Origin: Halobacteriales archaeon QS_4_69_225
GTDB lineage: Archaea; Halobacteriota; Halobacteria; Halobacteriales; Haloarculaceae
Direction of reading: 5' to 3'
DNA: 64,000 nucleotides
Assembly: GCA_003020965.1 (NCBI GenBank)
Contig: PXRL01000010.1
Location: 1 to 64,000 of the forward strand
Every line of letters starts with the position of its first letter. Position 1 is the stretch's first letter. A program made the position numbers and the translations under genes. The notes under the pieces were generated by a model. It saw only the letters and a program-made list of their open reading frames with translations. It did no database searches and was not told the DNA's origin. This document shows positions 8,085-17,982 of this stretch, in pieces.

Positions 8085-9595
8085 ATGTCGAGAAAGGAAT
8101 CCCTCGATCGACGAACGTTCCTCCAGTACGGCGGGACCGCCGCCGCGGCCGCAGCCAGCGTCGGGCTGGCTGGCTGCGGAAACGGGGGTGGCGACGGCAA
8201 CGGTGACGGGACCGGAACCGACTCCGGCACCGGTACCGGCACCGGCGACGCCCAGCAGGGGCTCCGGACCTACGACAACGAGCTGTCCGACGACGCCTCC
8301 CGGGTCGAGGTCCTCGAACACGTCAACGGGCTGGCCCACGAGCAGGCGCCGTGGGTGTACCTCCACCAGCAGTTCAGCATCTACGGGCTCAACAGCGACG
8401 TCGAGTGGGATGCCCGGGCCGACGAGGACATCATCGTCAGCGAGTTCGACACCGACCTCGACGACATCACGGTCAGCCAGGGCCAGTTGACGGATACGCT
8501 GGACCCGGTCGGCAACAACGCGACCCCGCACTACAACATCGTCGACCAGGCGTACGAGCCGTTCCTCTACCGCGAGGACGAGACGGGCAAGCCCATCGAA
8601 CTCATCGTCACGGACTGGGAGCGGACCGAAGAGCAGACCGTCCGGCTGACCCTCCGCGACGACGTGCAGTTCCACAACGGCGACGACCTGACCGCCGAGG
8701 ACGTCGCCTTCTCCATCAACCGGGCCAACGATCCCGACGTCAGCGAGGTCGCCGGCAACATCGGCGACATCGAGGAGGCGACCGCCGAGGACGGCGACGT
8801 CGTGGTCAATCTCAACAGCGTCACGCCGACGATCTTCCGGAACATGACTGCCTTCGGCCGCGTCGTCCAGAAGAGCTGGGTCGAAAGCGACGGCAACGAC
8901 ATCACCACCGAACTCAACGGGACTGGGCCGTACGAACTCGACGAGTTCGTCGAGGGCACCCGCGTTTCCTTCACGAAGAACGACGACTACTGGGGAGAGG
9001 GCGGCGACCCCGAGTCGGTCACGTTCAACGCCATTCCCGAAGACGGCCCCCGGCGGGACTCGCTTCTCGGCGGCGACAGCGACCTCATCACGAACGTCCA
9101 GCCGACCGACATCAGCACCGTCCAGGAGTCCGACGACGCGACCTTCGCCGACGTGCCGTCGATACGGAACATCTTCCTGGTCCAGAACGACGCCTTCGAG
9201 CCGTTCGACAGCCAGGAGTTCCGGCAGGCGATGAACTTCGCCGTCGACGTGCCGAGCATCATCGGAAGCATCCTCAACGACTTCGGCGACCAGACCAGCC
9301 AGCCGACGCTGCCGGGCCACAACGGCCACAACGGCGACCTCGACCCGTACCCGCACGACCCCGACCGGGCGGAGGCGCTCGTCGAGGAAAGCGGCTACGC
9401 CGGCGCCGAGATCGAACTGCACACCCCCGTCGGTCGCTACCTCCGGGACGCCGACATCGCCGACGCGGCCGCCAGCCAGATAGACGACACGGCGACTACG
9501 CGATGTCACCGTGGTTCACCGAGGGCCCCTTCCAGCACTTCAGCGACGAGGAGATGGCCGAACTGCTCCAGGAAGCCCGGACCATCTCGGAGTGA
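8085..9595 (+). pseudogene. Peptide ABC transporter substrate-binding lipoprotein (family 5), frame broken near the 3' end
   Basis: It starts MSRKESLDRRTFLQYGG: Tat motif, then lipobox LAGC, then a Gly/Thr/Asp linker. The body is a cluster-C (DppA/OppA-type) binding protein: VRLTLRDDVQFHNGDDLTAE, AFSINRAND, NGTGPYELDEFVEGTRVSF, ITNVQPTDIS. After AAASQIDD (about 9490) the frame changes: the coding sense continues one frame over as GDYAMSPWFTEG and ends EARTISE at TGA 9595. The span is not a multiple of three, and a block normally found between these segments is missing, so an internal deletion is inferred. Oddly, a segment typical of family C-termini (EQAPWVYLHQQFSIYG) sits right after the N-terminal linker. 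Confidence 0.75.
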
Positions 9596-9678
9596 CGCGG
9601 CCGGGCTGACGCCGCTCCCGCCCGGATCCCCGTCACAACGTCGGATTTTTGTATCCCGACAGCAATTTCTGCTACAGA

Positions 9679-10582
9679 ATGGGTCTCGGAAGGTTCTTAG
9701 CCAAGCGATGCCTGCAGGGAGTGCTCGTCATCTGGGGCGTCGTGACGGTCGTGTTCTTCCTCCGGTTTCTGACGCCGGGGGACCCGACCTCGTCACTTCT
9801 GCCGCCCGACGCCGGCCCCGAGGTCCGCCGGCGTCTCCGCGAGAACCTCGGACTCGACCAACCGATCTACGTCCAGTACCTCGATTACCTCCAGGGACTC
9901 GCGACGTTCGACCTCGGCACGTCGATGGCGAACGGTCGGCCGGTCACCACCCGCATCCTCACGCGACTACCGGCGACGATCGAACTGGCCGTCGCGGCGA
10001 CGGTCGTCGCCGTCGCCATCGCCATCCCGCTGGGCGTCATCAGCGCCCGTCGGCGCCACGACCCGACCGACTACGCCGCGACGACGTTCTCGCTGGTCGG
10101 CATCTCGACCCCGAACTTCTGGCTCGGCGTCATGCTCATCATCCTCGTCGGCGTCAACGTCAGTTTCTTCGGAACGAACGGCCGCCCCGTCGGGTTCGGG
10201 ACGGCGGTGACCGCCCTCGTCACCGACGGGTCGTTCTCCCAACTCACCAGCTGGCTCGGGGCGATCACTCTGCCCGCCATCACGCTCGGGACGTACTTCA
10301 CCGCGCTGATCACCCGTCTCACCCGCAGCGGCATGCTCGAGGAGATAAACAAGACTTACGTGAAGGCCTGCCGGGCGAAGGGGATTCCGGAGACGCTGAC
10401 GCTGTACAAACACGTGCTTCGGAACACGCTCATTCCGATCATCACGGTTCTGGGCCTGCAACTCGGGACGCTCATCGGCGGGGCGGTCATCACCGAGTCT
10501 CATCGGGGCCGGCTTCGTGATCATCAACATCGTCGTCGATGCGCTGTACGCGTATCTCGACCCGAGGGCGGTGGCCAACTGA
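9679..10582 (+). pseudogene. DppB/OppB-type peptide permease with internal out-of-frame deletion
   Basis: It starts MGLGRFLAKRCLQGVLVIWG. The DppB signature is complete up to GTLIGGAVITE: GDPTSSLLPPDAGPEVRR, LGLDQPIYVQYLDYLQGL, THR/SGMLEEINKTYVKACRAKG (the EAA cytoplasmic loop). After ITE the reading frame is lost. One frame over, the true C-terminus resumes as GAGFVIINIVVDALYAYLDP and stops at TGA 10580-10582, which overlaps the next ATG. The usual segment (VFSWPGIG...RDYP type, roughly 30-40 codons) between these pieces is absent. It probably gives no functional permease. Confidence 0.78.
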
Positions 10583-11540
10583 TGCTGTCCGACCGCGTCA
10601 GCAGGAGCCTCGTCCGGGAGTTGAAGACCAGCCGGCTCGCACAGCTCGGCGCCGTCCTGATGCTGCTCATCGTCCTGGCGGCGACGTTCGCGCCGTTCTT
10701 CGCACTCCACGACCCCAACGACACCAACATCGGCACCGGGGGTAGCGAGGACCGCTCCGGTCTCCCGCCGATGGGCGTCACGTACACGACCCAAGAGGTC
10801 ACGCCGGAGGGAACCCAGGAGATCGCGGTCGAATCGCAGGCCGAGTATCCGCTCGGGACGAACACGCTCGGCCAGGACATCTACTCGCGGTTGCTGTACG
10901 GCGCCCGGGTGTCGCTGCTGGTCGGACTCCTCGGGGCCCTCCTGGCGACGGTCATCGGGGTCCCCTACGGCCTGGTCGCGGGCTATCTCGGCGGTCGCTT
11001 CGACGACTCGCTGATGCGCGGCGCCGACGTGATGCTCGCGTTCCCGTCGCTGGTGTTGGCCATCGCGCTGGTCGGCGTCTTCCGGGAGACGGAGTTCCAC
11101 ACCGTCGCCGTTCCCGACCCGTTCGTCAGGGCGGCCCGGTCCGACGCCGTTCCGAACGTTCTCATCCCGCGGTCGGGCCACGTCGCCGAGATGCCCGCGG
11201 AGTTCACGTTCCCGGTAACGGTGACGCTCGTCGTCGCGCTGGTCAACTGGGTGTGGTTCGCCCGGGTCGCCCGCGGTGAGGCGATAAGCATCCGCAGCGA
11301 GGAGTACATCAAGGCCGCCAAGGGGGTCGGCGCCTCCGGCTGTCGTTTCTCGGCTTCTCCGGGACGGACCTGACGTGGGGCGCCGACATCGCCGACGGCC
11401 GTTCGGACCAGAGCAACCGCTGGTGGATGGCGACGATGCCCGGTATCGCCATCGTGCTCGCGGTCGTCGCCGTGAACCTGCTGGGCGACTGGCTCCGGGA
11501 CGCGCTGGACCCCTCCATCGAGGGGGAGGGGGGTGTCTGA
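10582..11540 (+). pseudogene. DppC/OppC-type peptide permease with internal out-of-frame deletion
   Basis: It starts MLSDRVSRSLVRELKTSRLA with TGATG overlap to the previous gene. N-terminal membrane segment, LGTNTLGQDIYSRLLYGARV and SLLVGLLGALLATVIG are typical of DppC, as is the EAA-loop beginning EEYIKAAKGVGAS. Immediately after GVGAS the frame changes: the downstream frame reads LSFLGFSGTDLTWGADIA and ends at TGA 11540. Roughly 35-45 codons of the EAA loop and following helix are missing. There is also an unusually long extracytoplasmic stretch (PDPFVRAARSDAVPN). The gene is inferred to be inactive. Confidence 0.78.
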
Positions 11541-12701
11541 ATGGCGCCGAAACTCCGCGTCGAGGACCTGACGACCCGCTTTTTCACCGAGGAGGGACAG
11601 GTCAACGCCGTCGAGTCCGTCTCCTTCGAGGTCGCCGAGGGCGAGGTGTTCGGTATCGTCGGCGAGTCCGGCTCCGGCAAGAGCGTCACGGCGCTGTCCG
11701 TGCTGGACCTCGTCGACTCGCCGGGGCGGGTCGTCGACGGCGAGGTGTGGTTCCGATCGGCGGAGCTGGCCGAGCGGGTGCGCGAGGAGACCCCGGAGGC
11801 GGTCGAGGGCGACGCGGTCGATCTGCGCCGCGTCGGCGAGCGCGAACGGCGGGCGCTCCGCGGCACCGAGTTCTCGACCATCTTCCAGGATCCGATGAGC
11901 AGCTTCAACCCCTCGGTCACCGTCGGCAAGCAGATCGCCGAGGCCGTCGAGGTCCAGCGCCGGGCGACGGCGAACCCGCGGTCGGTCCGCTCGAGAACCC
12001 AGGGGTACGGCCTCGCGAGCCTCGTCGTCGACAGCCTGATCCCGACCCGCGAGTACGTCGACGAGGAGTCGAAGGCCCGTGCCATCGAGCTGCTGGAGCT
12101 GGTCGGTATCCCCGATCCCGCCGAGCGCGCCGAGGAGTACCCCCACCAGTTTTCGGGCGGCATGCTCCAGCGGGCGATGATCGCCCAGGCGCTGGCCGGC
12201 GAGCCGTCCGTGCTCGTGGCCGACGAGCCGACGACCGCCCTGGACGTGACCATCCAGGCGCAGGTGCTCGACCTGCTGGACGACCTCCAGGCCGAAACGG
12301 GGATGACGACGGTGCTGATCACCCACAATCTGGGCGTCATCGCCCGGATGTGCGACCGGGTCGGCGTGATGTACGCCGGCGAACTCGTCGAGCGCGGGAC
12401 GCTGGAGGACGTCTTCGACGACCACGTCCACCCCTACACCCGCGGCCTGCTCGGCTCGATCCCCGACCTCGAGGACTCCGGCGGCGAGCTCGACCCCATC
12501 GAGGGGAACGTCCTCAGCCTCGTCGACGCCGAGATGGACGACCGGTGTTACTTCGCCGACCGCTGTCCGAAGGCGATGGACGGGTGTCTCGAGAAGCCGC
12601 CGGAGTTCGAGATCGACGACGAACACGCCACCATGTGTTATCTCGCCGCCCACGACTACGACGAGACGGACGCGCTCCCGGAGGGGTACTTCGATGAGTA
12701 G
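11541..12701 (+). CDS. DppD/OppD-type peptide ABC transporter ATPase
   Basis: The 386-aa protein is the only gene of this operon that reads without interruption. [20 protein letters not shown], Walker [10 protein letters not shown]-loop and [18 protein letters not shown], signature [15 protein letters not shown], Walker [14 protein letters not shown]-loop ITHN. The oligopeptide-transporter C-terminal extension includes [15 protein letters not shown] and a Cys cluster [14 protein letters not shown] that in relatives can bind a metal or FeS centre. The stop overlaps the start of the second ATPase by 8 nt. Its partners appear broken, so its own function is uncertain. Confidence 0.93.
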   Translation: MAPKLRVEDLTTRFFTEEGQVNAVESVSFEVAEGEVFGIVGESGSGKSVTALSVLDLVDSPGRVVDGEVWFRSAELAERVREETPEAVEGDAVDLRRVGERERRALRGTEFSTIFQDPMSSFNPSVTVGKQIAEAVEVQRRATANPRSVRSRTQGYGLASLVVDSLIPTREYVDEESKARAIELLELVGIPDPAERAEEYPHQFSGGMLQRAMIAQALAGEPSVLVADEPTTALDVTIQAQVLDLLDDLQAETGMTTVLITHNLGVIARMCDRVGVMYAGELVERGTLEDVFDDHVHPYTRGLLGSIPDLEDSGGELDPIEGNVLSLVDAEMDDRCYFADRCPKAMDGCLEKPPEFEIDDEHATMCYLAAHDYDETDALPEGYFDE

Positions 12702-13957
12702 CGACCGCGGTACCGCGGGCGACGCTGTCTCGGCCGACCGGACCGGCGAACAACCGCTCGTCCGGGTCCGGAACCTCGAGAAGCACTTCGACATCGGCGA
12801 CACGATCATCGACCGGCTCGTCGGGGACACCACCGATCCCGTCCGCGCCGTCGACGGCATCTCCTTCGACATCTACGAGGGCGAGACGCTCGGGCTGGTC
12901 GGCGAGTCCGGCTGCGGGAAGTCGACGACCGGCGAGACGGTGCTGCGGCTGCTGGAGCCCACCGACGGCGCCGTCGAGTACGACGGCGTCGACCTCGCCG
13001 AGCGCGACGACCTCTTCCCGTTCCGGCGTCGGGCGAGCGTCGTCTTCCAGGACCCCTTCTCGAGTCTCGATCCCCGGATGACCGTCGGCGCGACCGTCCG
13101 TCAGCCGATGGCGGTCCACGACTGGCCGTGGCCCGAGGCGGACGTCGACCGGCAGGGCCGTTCCGACGAGGCGCTCCGCCGCGAGCGGGCCGCCGCACTC
13201 ATGGAACGGGTCGGCCTCTCGGCGGACCAACTGGACCGCTACCCCAGCGAGTTCTCGGGCGGCCAGCGCCAGCGGGTCGGCATCGCCCGGGCGCTGGCGC
13301 TCGACCCCGAGTTCGTCGTCCTCGACGAGCCGACCAGCGCGCTCGACGTCAGCGTCCAGGCGCAGGTGCTCAACCTGCTGGCCGAACTCCAGGAGCGAGA
13401 TCGTCGAGGTCGCGCCGACCGAGACGCTGTTCGCCGACCCACAGCACCCCTACACCGAGGCGCTTTTGGATAGCGTCCCGCGGGCCTCGACCGACGAACA
13501 GGAGCGGGACGTCGACCCGCTGGCCGGGGACGTCCCGTCGCCGCGCGATCCCCCCTCCGGCTGTCGGTTCCGTACCCGGTGTCCGAAGGTCATCCCGCCG
13601 GCCGACCTCGGCGTCGACCAGGCCGTCTATCGGGAGATAATGGACGTCCGCCTCCGGGTCGAGCGCCGCGACATCAGCCTCTCGGAGCTCCGGGAGGAGG
13701 CCGACGACGAGGCGGCGCTCGTCGAGGCGTTGTTCGACCGTCTGGTGGACGTCGAGTTGCCCTCGAGCGAGCGGTCCTACGTCGCCGAGGCGTTCGGCGA
13801 ACTCGCGGACGACGACTGGGCGGCCGCGGAATCACACCTCCGGGACCGCTACGAGAGCGTCTGTGAGACCCACAACCCCGACGGCGAGCGCGTGGCCTGT
13901 CATCTCTACGGCCTCCCGGCGGACGTCGATGCCGGTGACGTCGATCCCGTCGAGTGA
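12694..13957 (+). pseudogene. DppF/OppF-type peptide ABC transporter ATPase with internal out-of-frame deletion
   Basis: It starts [19 protein letters not shown]. Walker [26 protein letters not shown], signature [15 protein letters not shown] and Walker [12 protein letters not shown] are intact. After LLAELQER (about 13400) the frame changes; the other frame resumes at [20 protein letters not shown] and continues through [11 protein letters not shown] to TGA 13957. Missing between them is the H-loop segment (FISHDLSVV...CDR type), essential for ATP hydrolysis, about 30-40 codons. The C-terminal 160 residues are an acidic extension. Likely inactive. Confidence 0.78.
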
Positions 13958-14260
13958 ACCCGGCCGTCGGGCCGGTTTGCCGTCGGTCCTGGGCCCCTGC
14001 TGGCGGGGTAGTGCTCGGATGAGCACCGACGACGAGCCAGTTTCTGCCGGCCGGTCAACTGACTCCTGGCGGACTGAAAGGGCGAGGCACGCTCGGCGAA
14101 CCCGGACGACGCAAGCACCACAGGGAGCAGCGCGACCGAGGAGCGCAGCGAGTCCCGGGAGTCGAGAGTGCCGAGGGCTTTCTGGACTCATAATCCCTAT
14201 CTGAACACTACTGCTAGCGGCGACCACCGCGCTTTTGTCGCTCGACGCCGGCCTCCCGGC
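13958..14260. other. Gene-free stretch containing dispersed repeat copies
   Basis: About 300 bp without a gene. Positions 14034-14090 (GAGCCAGTTTCTGCCGG...) are related, in inverted orientation, to 18491-18548. Positions about 14138-14165 (GACCGAGGAGCGCAGCGAGT) resemble, inverted, the start of the 1601-1653 repeat. The AT-richer end (CATAATCCCTATCTGAACAC, about 14190-14210) may be the promoter of the next gene. Confidence 0.6.
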
Positions 14261-14722
14261 ATGGACGCCCACGACCCGCCGCCGGCCGTCGAAGAACGGT
14301 GGCAGGCGTTGCTCGACGACGCCGAGACCACGGCCGCCGAGTACGCCGCCGACGGCTACGAGACCCTCGTCGTCCATCCGGGCGACATAACGCCCGTGAC
14401 CGGCGAGCCCTACGGTCTCGACGTGCTCGCGCCCGGCGACGAATTCGAGGCGCTCGAAGAACTGATCGAGCGGGCCACCTTCGACACGTCTCACGTCTAC
14501 CACGCCGACGAGGGGGAAACGCGGTTCCTCGTCGTCGTCGTCGAGGGGACGGCCGACGGCGGGGACGTCGCCGTCGTCGTGCCGGCGTTTCTCGCCATCG
14601 ACCGGACGCCGGAACTCGCCAGGCGGGCGACCGACGAGGGGGTGATGTACACCCACGTCCGGCCGCTGTCGGACGATTCGCGGGTGACGTTCACCCACGA
14701 CGACCCCGAGCTGTTCTTCTGA
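14261..14722 (+). CDS. Conserved haloarchaeal hypothetical protein
   Basis: The 153-aa acidic soluble protein starts MDAHDPPPAVEERWQALLDD. An N-terminal helix (RWQALLDDAETTAAEYAADG) is followed by alternating strands: YETLVVHPGDITPVTGEPYG, LDVLAPGDEFEALEELIE, TRFLVVVVEGTADGGDVAVV, and DEGVMYTHVRPLSDDSRVTF. No catalytic motif and no membrane segment are visible. The composition is typical of a conserved haloarchaeal family of unknown function. It converges with the 77-aa membrane protein (4-bp gap). Confidence 0.75.
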   Translation: MDAHDPPPAVEERWQALLDDAETTAAEYAADGYETLVVHPGDITPVTGEPYGLDVLAPGDEFEALEELIERATFDTSHVYHADEGETRFLVVVVEGTADGGDVAVVVPAFLAIDRTPELARRATDEGVMYTHVRPLSDDSRVTFTHDDPELFF

Positions 14723-14726
14723 GCCG

Positions 14727-14960
14727 TTAGCCGCCGTCGCCCGTCTCGCCGCCGGCTCCGGTCCCGGTCTCAGTTCCGGTTCCGGCGCCAAGCCCCGACA
14801 GCCAGCCGAGGAGGACGACCGCAAGCGGCAGCGCGGCGACGGTCCCGAGCGCGAGGGCGACGATCCGGTCCGGCGGCACCGCGACCCCGCGGCGGCCGAC
14901 CCAGACGACGACAACGGCGGCGGCCGTCGCGGCCCACGCGAAGAGGCGTTCGGCGGTCAC
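14727..14960 (-). CDS. Small two-helix membrane protein
   Basis: 77 aa from GTG 14960, whose bases overlap the TGA of the HAD gene, so the two are translationally coupled. Two hydrophobic segments ([17 protein letters not shown] and [19 protein letters not shown]) and a Gly/Thr-rich tail ([20 protein letters not shown]). No family recognised. Its place at the end of the UPF0146-HAD operon is the only functional hint. Confidence 0.65.
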   Translation of the reverse strand: MTAERLFAWAATAAAVVVVWVGRRGVAVPPDRIVALALGTVAALPLAVVLLGWLSGLGAGTGTETGTGAGGETGDGG

Positions 14961-15820
14961 TCCAGCACCTCCGGCAGGTCGTCGACGCTCCCGACGACCG
15001 TCGTCGCGCCGGCCCGGCGGAGCTTCTCGCGGCCGGTCTCGCCGTCGAGCCCGCCGGTCAGCACGCCGACGCCGAGGTACTCCCGGTCAGGGTCGGCCTC
15101 GGTGGCGTTGGCCGCCGTCCGGACGTCGTCGAGCGTGTCGCCGGCGAAGGCGATTCGGTCGGCGTCGAGCCGGTCGGCCAACGCGATCAGCGACTCCGGC
15201 TCGGGCTTGCCCGACTGCGGGTCGTCCATCGTGAAGCGGTGCTCCGCGGGCACGTCGAGGCCGACCCGCTCGAGGGCGATGTCGGCCTCGGCGGCCGGCC
15301 GGCCGGTGACGACGCCCAGCGGCCACGCGGCGAGCGCCTCCCGCGTCGCCGGCGACAGCAGCACCGGCTCGTCTTCGATGTAACCGGTCGTCTCCAGGTC
15401 CGGCTCGGCGCCCTCCAGTCGGCGGTACCGCTCGGCGCCGAGATAGAGCTGCTGGAACACCTCCCGGAGCCGGTCGGGGTCCCACTCGTCGAGCGTCCGC
15501 TCGCGGGTCGCGGGGTCGAGCTCGTCGGCCAGCGCCGTCCGGGCGGCCTCGATGCCGCCGCCCGAGGCGGCGATTATTCCCGTGTAGGTCCGGATGCTCA
15601 GCCCCGGTCGCTGCCGGCGGGCGAGCACGTACAGCGCGGCCGCGTCCGTCAGCTCCCAGTCGTTGTTGAAGCCGCCGGCTTCCTTGAACAGCTGGACGTC
15701 GTCGGCGTCGATGGTCTCGCCGTAGACGTGGTCGACCGAATCGACGATCGCGCGGCGGTACGAGTGCTCGACGTCGACGAGGACGCCGTCGATGTCGAGT
15801 GCGATGGCGTCTACGTTCAT
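14957..15820 (-). CDS. TIGR01548-type HAD superfamily hydrolase
   Basis: 287 aa from [23 protein letters not shown] motifs: [10 protein letters not shown] (Asp nucleophile), II VVTGRP, III with the Lys in [23 protein letters not shown]. The archaeal subfamily with [20 protein letters not shown] is the TIGR01548 group, found in haloarchaea and methanogens and thought to act on a small phosphate ester; the substrate is not proven. Its start overlaps the UPF0146 stop (ATGA), giving an operon of UPF0146, HAD and the small membrane protein. Confidence 0.88.
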   Translation of the reverse strand: MNVDAIALDIDGVLVDVEHSYRRAIVDSVDHVYGETIDADDVQLFKEAGGFNNDWELTDAAALYVLARRQRPGLSIRTYTGIIAASGGGIEAARTALADELDPATRERTLDEWDPDRLREVFQQLYLGAERYRRLEGAEPDLETTGYIEDEPVLLSPATREALAAWPLGVVTGRPAAEADIALERVGLDVPAEHRFTMDDPQSGKPEPESLIALADRLDADRIAFAGDTLDDVRTAANATEADPDREYLGVGVLTGGLDGETGREKLRRAGATTVVGSVDDLPEVLE

Positions 15821-16209
15821 CGTGTGGTCGCGTCGAAGAGGGTGTGTCGGGGTAGCGTCTCCGGGTCGGCGTCGATCACGGCCGGGTCGGCGCCGAGGGT
15901 GGTGAACAGACAGTCGGCGCCGGCCGTCGCCGCGACGGCCGCCGTCGGTCGCTGCAGTTCCGGCGGGCAGTTCAGCGCGTAGACGGCGTCGGCGTCCCGG
16001 TAGACCGCCGGCGTCGGGTCGGTGACGTCGTCGCGGACGAACCGGACGCCGGCCGGCGCGTCGCGGTCGGCGACGTCGGTGGCGGTCACCGTCCGCCCGC
16101 GGTCGGCGAGGGCGGCGGCGACGGCCGGTCGGTCGCCGACGCCGACCTCGACGAGGCTGTCGTACTCCCCGAGACGGTCGACGAGTGCGACGCTCGGCTC
16201 GGTGTGCAC
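15817..16209 (-). CDS. UPF0146 family protein
   Basis: 130 aa from GTG 16209 ([20 protein letters not shown]). Rossmann-like features: [69 protein letters not shown]0146 resembles class I methyltransferases in the first half, but no activity is established. The start was taken at GTG because a longer frame runs into the archaemetzincin promoter region and has no family resemblance. First gene of the minus-strand operon leading to the HAD phosphatase. Confidence 0.85.
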   Translation of the reverse strand: MHTEPSVALVDRLGEYDSLVEVGVGDRPAVAAALADRGRTVTATDVADRDAPAGVRFVRDDVTDPTPAVYRDADAVYALNCPPELQRPTAAVAATAGADCLFTTLGADPAVIDADPETLPRHTLFDATTR

Positions 16210-16248
16210 GTCGGGATGTTTATGAGCAGCCCTATCTAACGCTTTCCC

Positions 16249-16770
16249 ATGCACGTCGACATCGTGCCGGTCGGGGACCTCCCCGCGGTGGTCAAGCGGG
16301 AGGCGTCCAGCGGACTGCGGTCGGTCTACGACTGCGAGGTGACGATCCACGACGACGAACCCGTGCCGGACGGCGCGTACGACTCCGACAGGGAACAGTA
16401 CCGCGCCGAGGAGTTCATCGAACTCGCCAGCCGCGTCGGCGACGGCAAGAAGAACATCGCCGTCACGGACAACGATCTCTACTACCGCCGCCGCAACTAC
16501 GTCTTCGGGCTGGCGTATCTCTCCGGCAACGGCTCGGTTATCTCCACCTACCGGCTGCAGACCTCCTCCGACGGCGGCTTCTCGAACCGGTCGGCCGACG
16601 AGATCTTCTCCGACCGCGTCCGCAAGGAGGTCGTCCACGAGATCGGCCACACCCTCGGCCTCGAGCACTGCGACAACAACCGCTGCGTGATGAACTTCTC
16701 CCCGACCGTCCGCGAGGTCGACGTCAAGGAAGAAACCCTCTGCGGCTCCTGCCAGCGGCTGGTGCTGTAA
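16249..16770 (+). CDS. amzA: Archaemetzincin zinc metalloprotease
   Basis: 173 aa, MHVDIVPVGDLPAVVKREAS. It has the complete archaemetzincin signature: His130, Glu131, His134 and His140 in HEIGHTLGLEHC, then Cys141, Cys146, Met148 (met-turn) and the CXXC pair Cys165/Cys168 that binds a second zinc. It is a small cytoplasmic protease family whose natural substrate in archaea is unknown. Divergent from UPF0146, with only 39 bp between the starts. Confidence 0.95.
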   Translation: MHVDIVPVGDLPAVVKREASSGLRSVYDCEVTIHDDEPVPDGAYDSDREQYRAEEFIELASRVGDGKKNIAVTDNDLYYRRRNYVFGLAYLSGNGSVISTYRLQTSSDGGFSNRSADEIFSDRVRKEVVHEIGHTLGLEHCDNNRCVMNFSPTVREVDVKEETLCGSCQRLVL

Positions 16771-16782
16771 CCCACCCTTGTC

Positions 16783-16940
16783 GAACCACGTCGAGATACT
16801 CCTCCGCGGCCCCCCGTTCCCCGTCGGTCGACTCGAACAGGTCGTACACCGCCCGGTCGATCTCGGCTTCGAGGGCTCGGATGTCCGTCCGTTCAACCGC
16901 CTCGCGGTCGGCGTCGAGTCGGTCCAGCAGCTCCTCGCGC
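16783..16940 (-). pseudogene. Relic A of a methyltransferase-like C-terminus
   Basis: On the minus strand this reads EELLDRLDADREAVERTDIR, then ALEAEIDRAVYDLFESTDGE and AAEEYLDVVRQGW before a stop. The pattern resembles the extreme C-terminus of large Eco57I/PglX-type restriction-modification adenine methyltransferases of haloarchaea (recalled resemblance, not searched). No start, catalytic domain or upstream homology remains. A second copy sits exactly 1,200 bp downstream at 17983-18140. Confidence 0.55.
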
Positions 16941-17110
16941 CGTCTTCGACCGTCGAGCGGTGACAACAGTCGTGCGGGTCGGGCCGAGAAGCCTCCCTTC
17001 CTGGTCCTACCATCCGATCGGCCCAGTGCGAACCGATATTGGCCGCCCGATGGCTTTCTTCGGATGAGTGGACTGCTCCGTCTCCGAGACCACCGACGCC
17101 ATTCCATCGG

Positions 17111-17151
17111 CGTTACATCTATTATGTATCGTAACGTAATCATTCGTAACG
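17111..17151 (+). promoter_or_regulatory. Promoter and possible autoregulatory operator of the UPF0175/DUF3368 pair
   Basis: A TATA-like run TCTATTATGTAT (17119-17130) lies about 25 nt before the ATG at 17152, so the transcript should be leaderless. CGTTAC at 17111 is mirrored by GTAACG at 17131 and again at 17146, i.e. an inverted repeat plus a direct repeat bracketing the TATA and start site. This is a typical place for antitoxin binding; the binding itself is inferred. Confidence 0.5.
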
Positions 17152-17445
17152 ATGAAACCGGTCACGACGCGCATCCCGGAAGACGACGAGGAGATACTCT
17201 CCGAACTGGAAGGGGAGATGAGTGCCGATCGCTCGGAGGTGCTTCGGCGGCTGATCCACCAGGGGCTCGACGACTGGCGGACCGAGCGGGCACTCGATCG
17301 ACTCCGTGATCGCGCCATCACTCTTCGGAAGGCGGCCGAACTCGCGGATGTCTCCTACGTCGAGATGCTGACGCTGGCCGCCGAGGAGGGCATCGATATC
17401 GGCTACACGACCGACGATCTCGAACGCGACCTCGACCGTATCTGA
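17152..17445 (+). CDS. UPF0175 family antitoxin
   Basis: 97 aa, MKPVTTRIPEDDEEILSELE. The N-terminus is ribbon-helix-helix-like (TTRIPEDDEE...DRSEVLRRLIHQG). The C-terminal half has the UPF0175 pattern: ALDRLRDRAITLRKAAELAD, then VSYVEMLTLAAEEGIDIGYT and a closing DLERDL. Such proteins are paired with DUF3368 PIN-like toxins in archaea and cyanobacteria. TGATG overlap with the toxin gene. Base composition is slightly more AT than the neighbours. Confidence 0.88.
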   Translation: MKPVTTRIPEDDEEILSELEGEMSADRSEVLRRLIHQGLDDWRTERALDRLRDRAITLRKAAELADVSYVEMLTLAAEEGIDIGYTTDDLERDLDRI

Positions 17446-17930
17446 TGGTCGTCGCCGATTCCTCCGCGCTAATCCCGCTTGCGTGGGTCGGCCGCCTCGA
17501 CCTCATCTCGACTACCTTTGATACCATCCGAACGACCGAGGACGTCCACGATGAAGTCCTCACGGAGGGCCAGCGCGGCACGGCGGCACTCGACGAGTTT
17601 TTAGCGGACGTACCCGTTCGCGAGACGCCCGCCCGAGCCGAGGAGGTGGCATCGATGGAGGGGCTCGCGGTGGCCGACGCGTCGGTGATCTTGGTGGCGG
17701 AGAACACCGGGGAGAGCCTCCTCGCTAACGACAAAGGACTGATCGAGGTCGCGCGGAGCCACGGCGTCGATTGCTGGTGGGTGACGACTCTGTTGCTCGA
17801 TCGTACAAAAAACGGGGAGGTGACGGCCGAGGAAGTGACCGATATCCTGTACGATCTCGTGAACGAAGGGATGAACCTCCAGCCGCGTGTGTACACGCAG
17901 GTGGAGAAGAGGCTCCGCGAACTTGGCTAA
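17445..17930 (+). CDS. DUF3368 PIN-like toxin
   Basis: 161 aa, MVVADSSALIPLAWVGRLDL. PIN-fold acidic residues: Asp5 in VVADSSALI, Glu in DVHDEVLTEG, and Asp in LAVADASVILVA and LLANDKGLIEVA, which would make the metal site of an RNase. In the family the toxin is cognate to a UPF0175 antitoxin encoded immediately upstream, as here. It probably cleaves RNA when freed; the target is unknown. The reading frame and active-site acids look intact, so the pair is probably functional. Confidence 0.88.
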   Translation: MVVADSSALIPLAWVGRLDLISTTFDTIRTTEDVHDEVLTEGQRGTAALDEFLADVPVRETPARAEEVASMEGLAVADASVILVAENTGESLLANDKGLIEVARSHGVDCWWVTTLLLDRTKNGEVTAEEVTDILYDLVNEGMNLQPRVYTQVEKRLRELG

Positions 17931-17982
17931 CTGCACGGTTGGTCGACAAGAGATCAGTTCCACACCCGGCCGAGAATCGGTT

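Noticed and set aside
7770..10520. A long 916-codon frame spanning the binding-protein gene and the following permease
   Set aside because: After about 9490 its translation turns Arg/Pro-rich and unlike the family, while the proper protein sense continues in another frame. It is a result of the frame break, not a fused protein.
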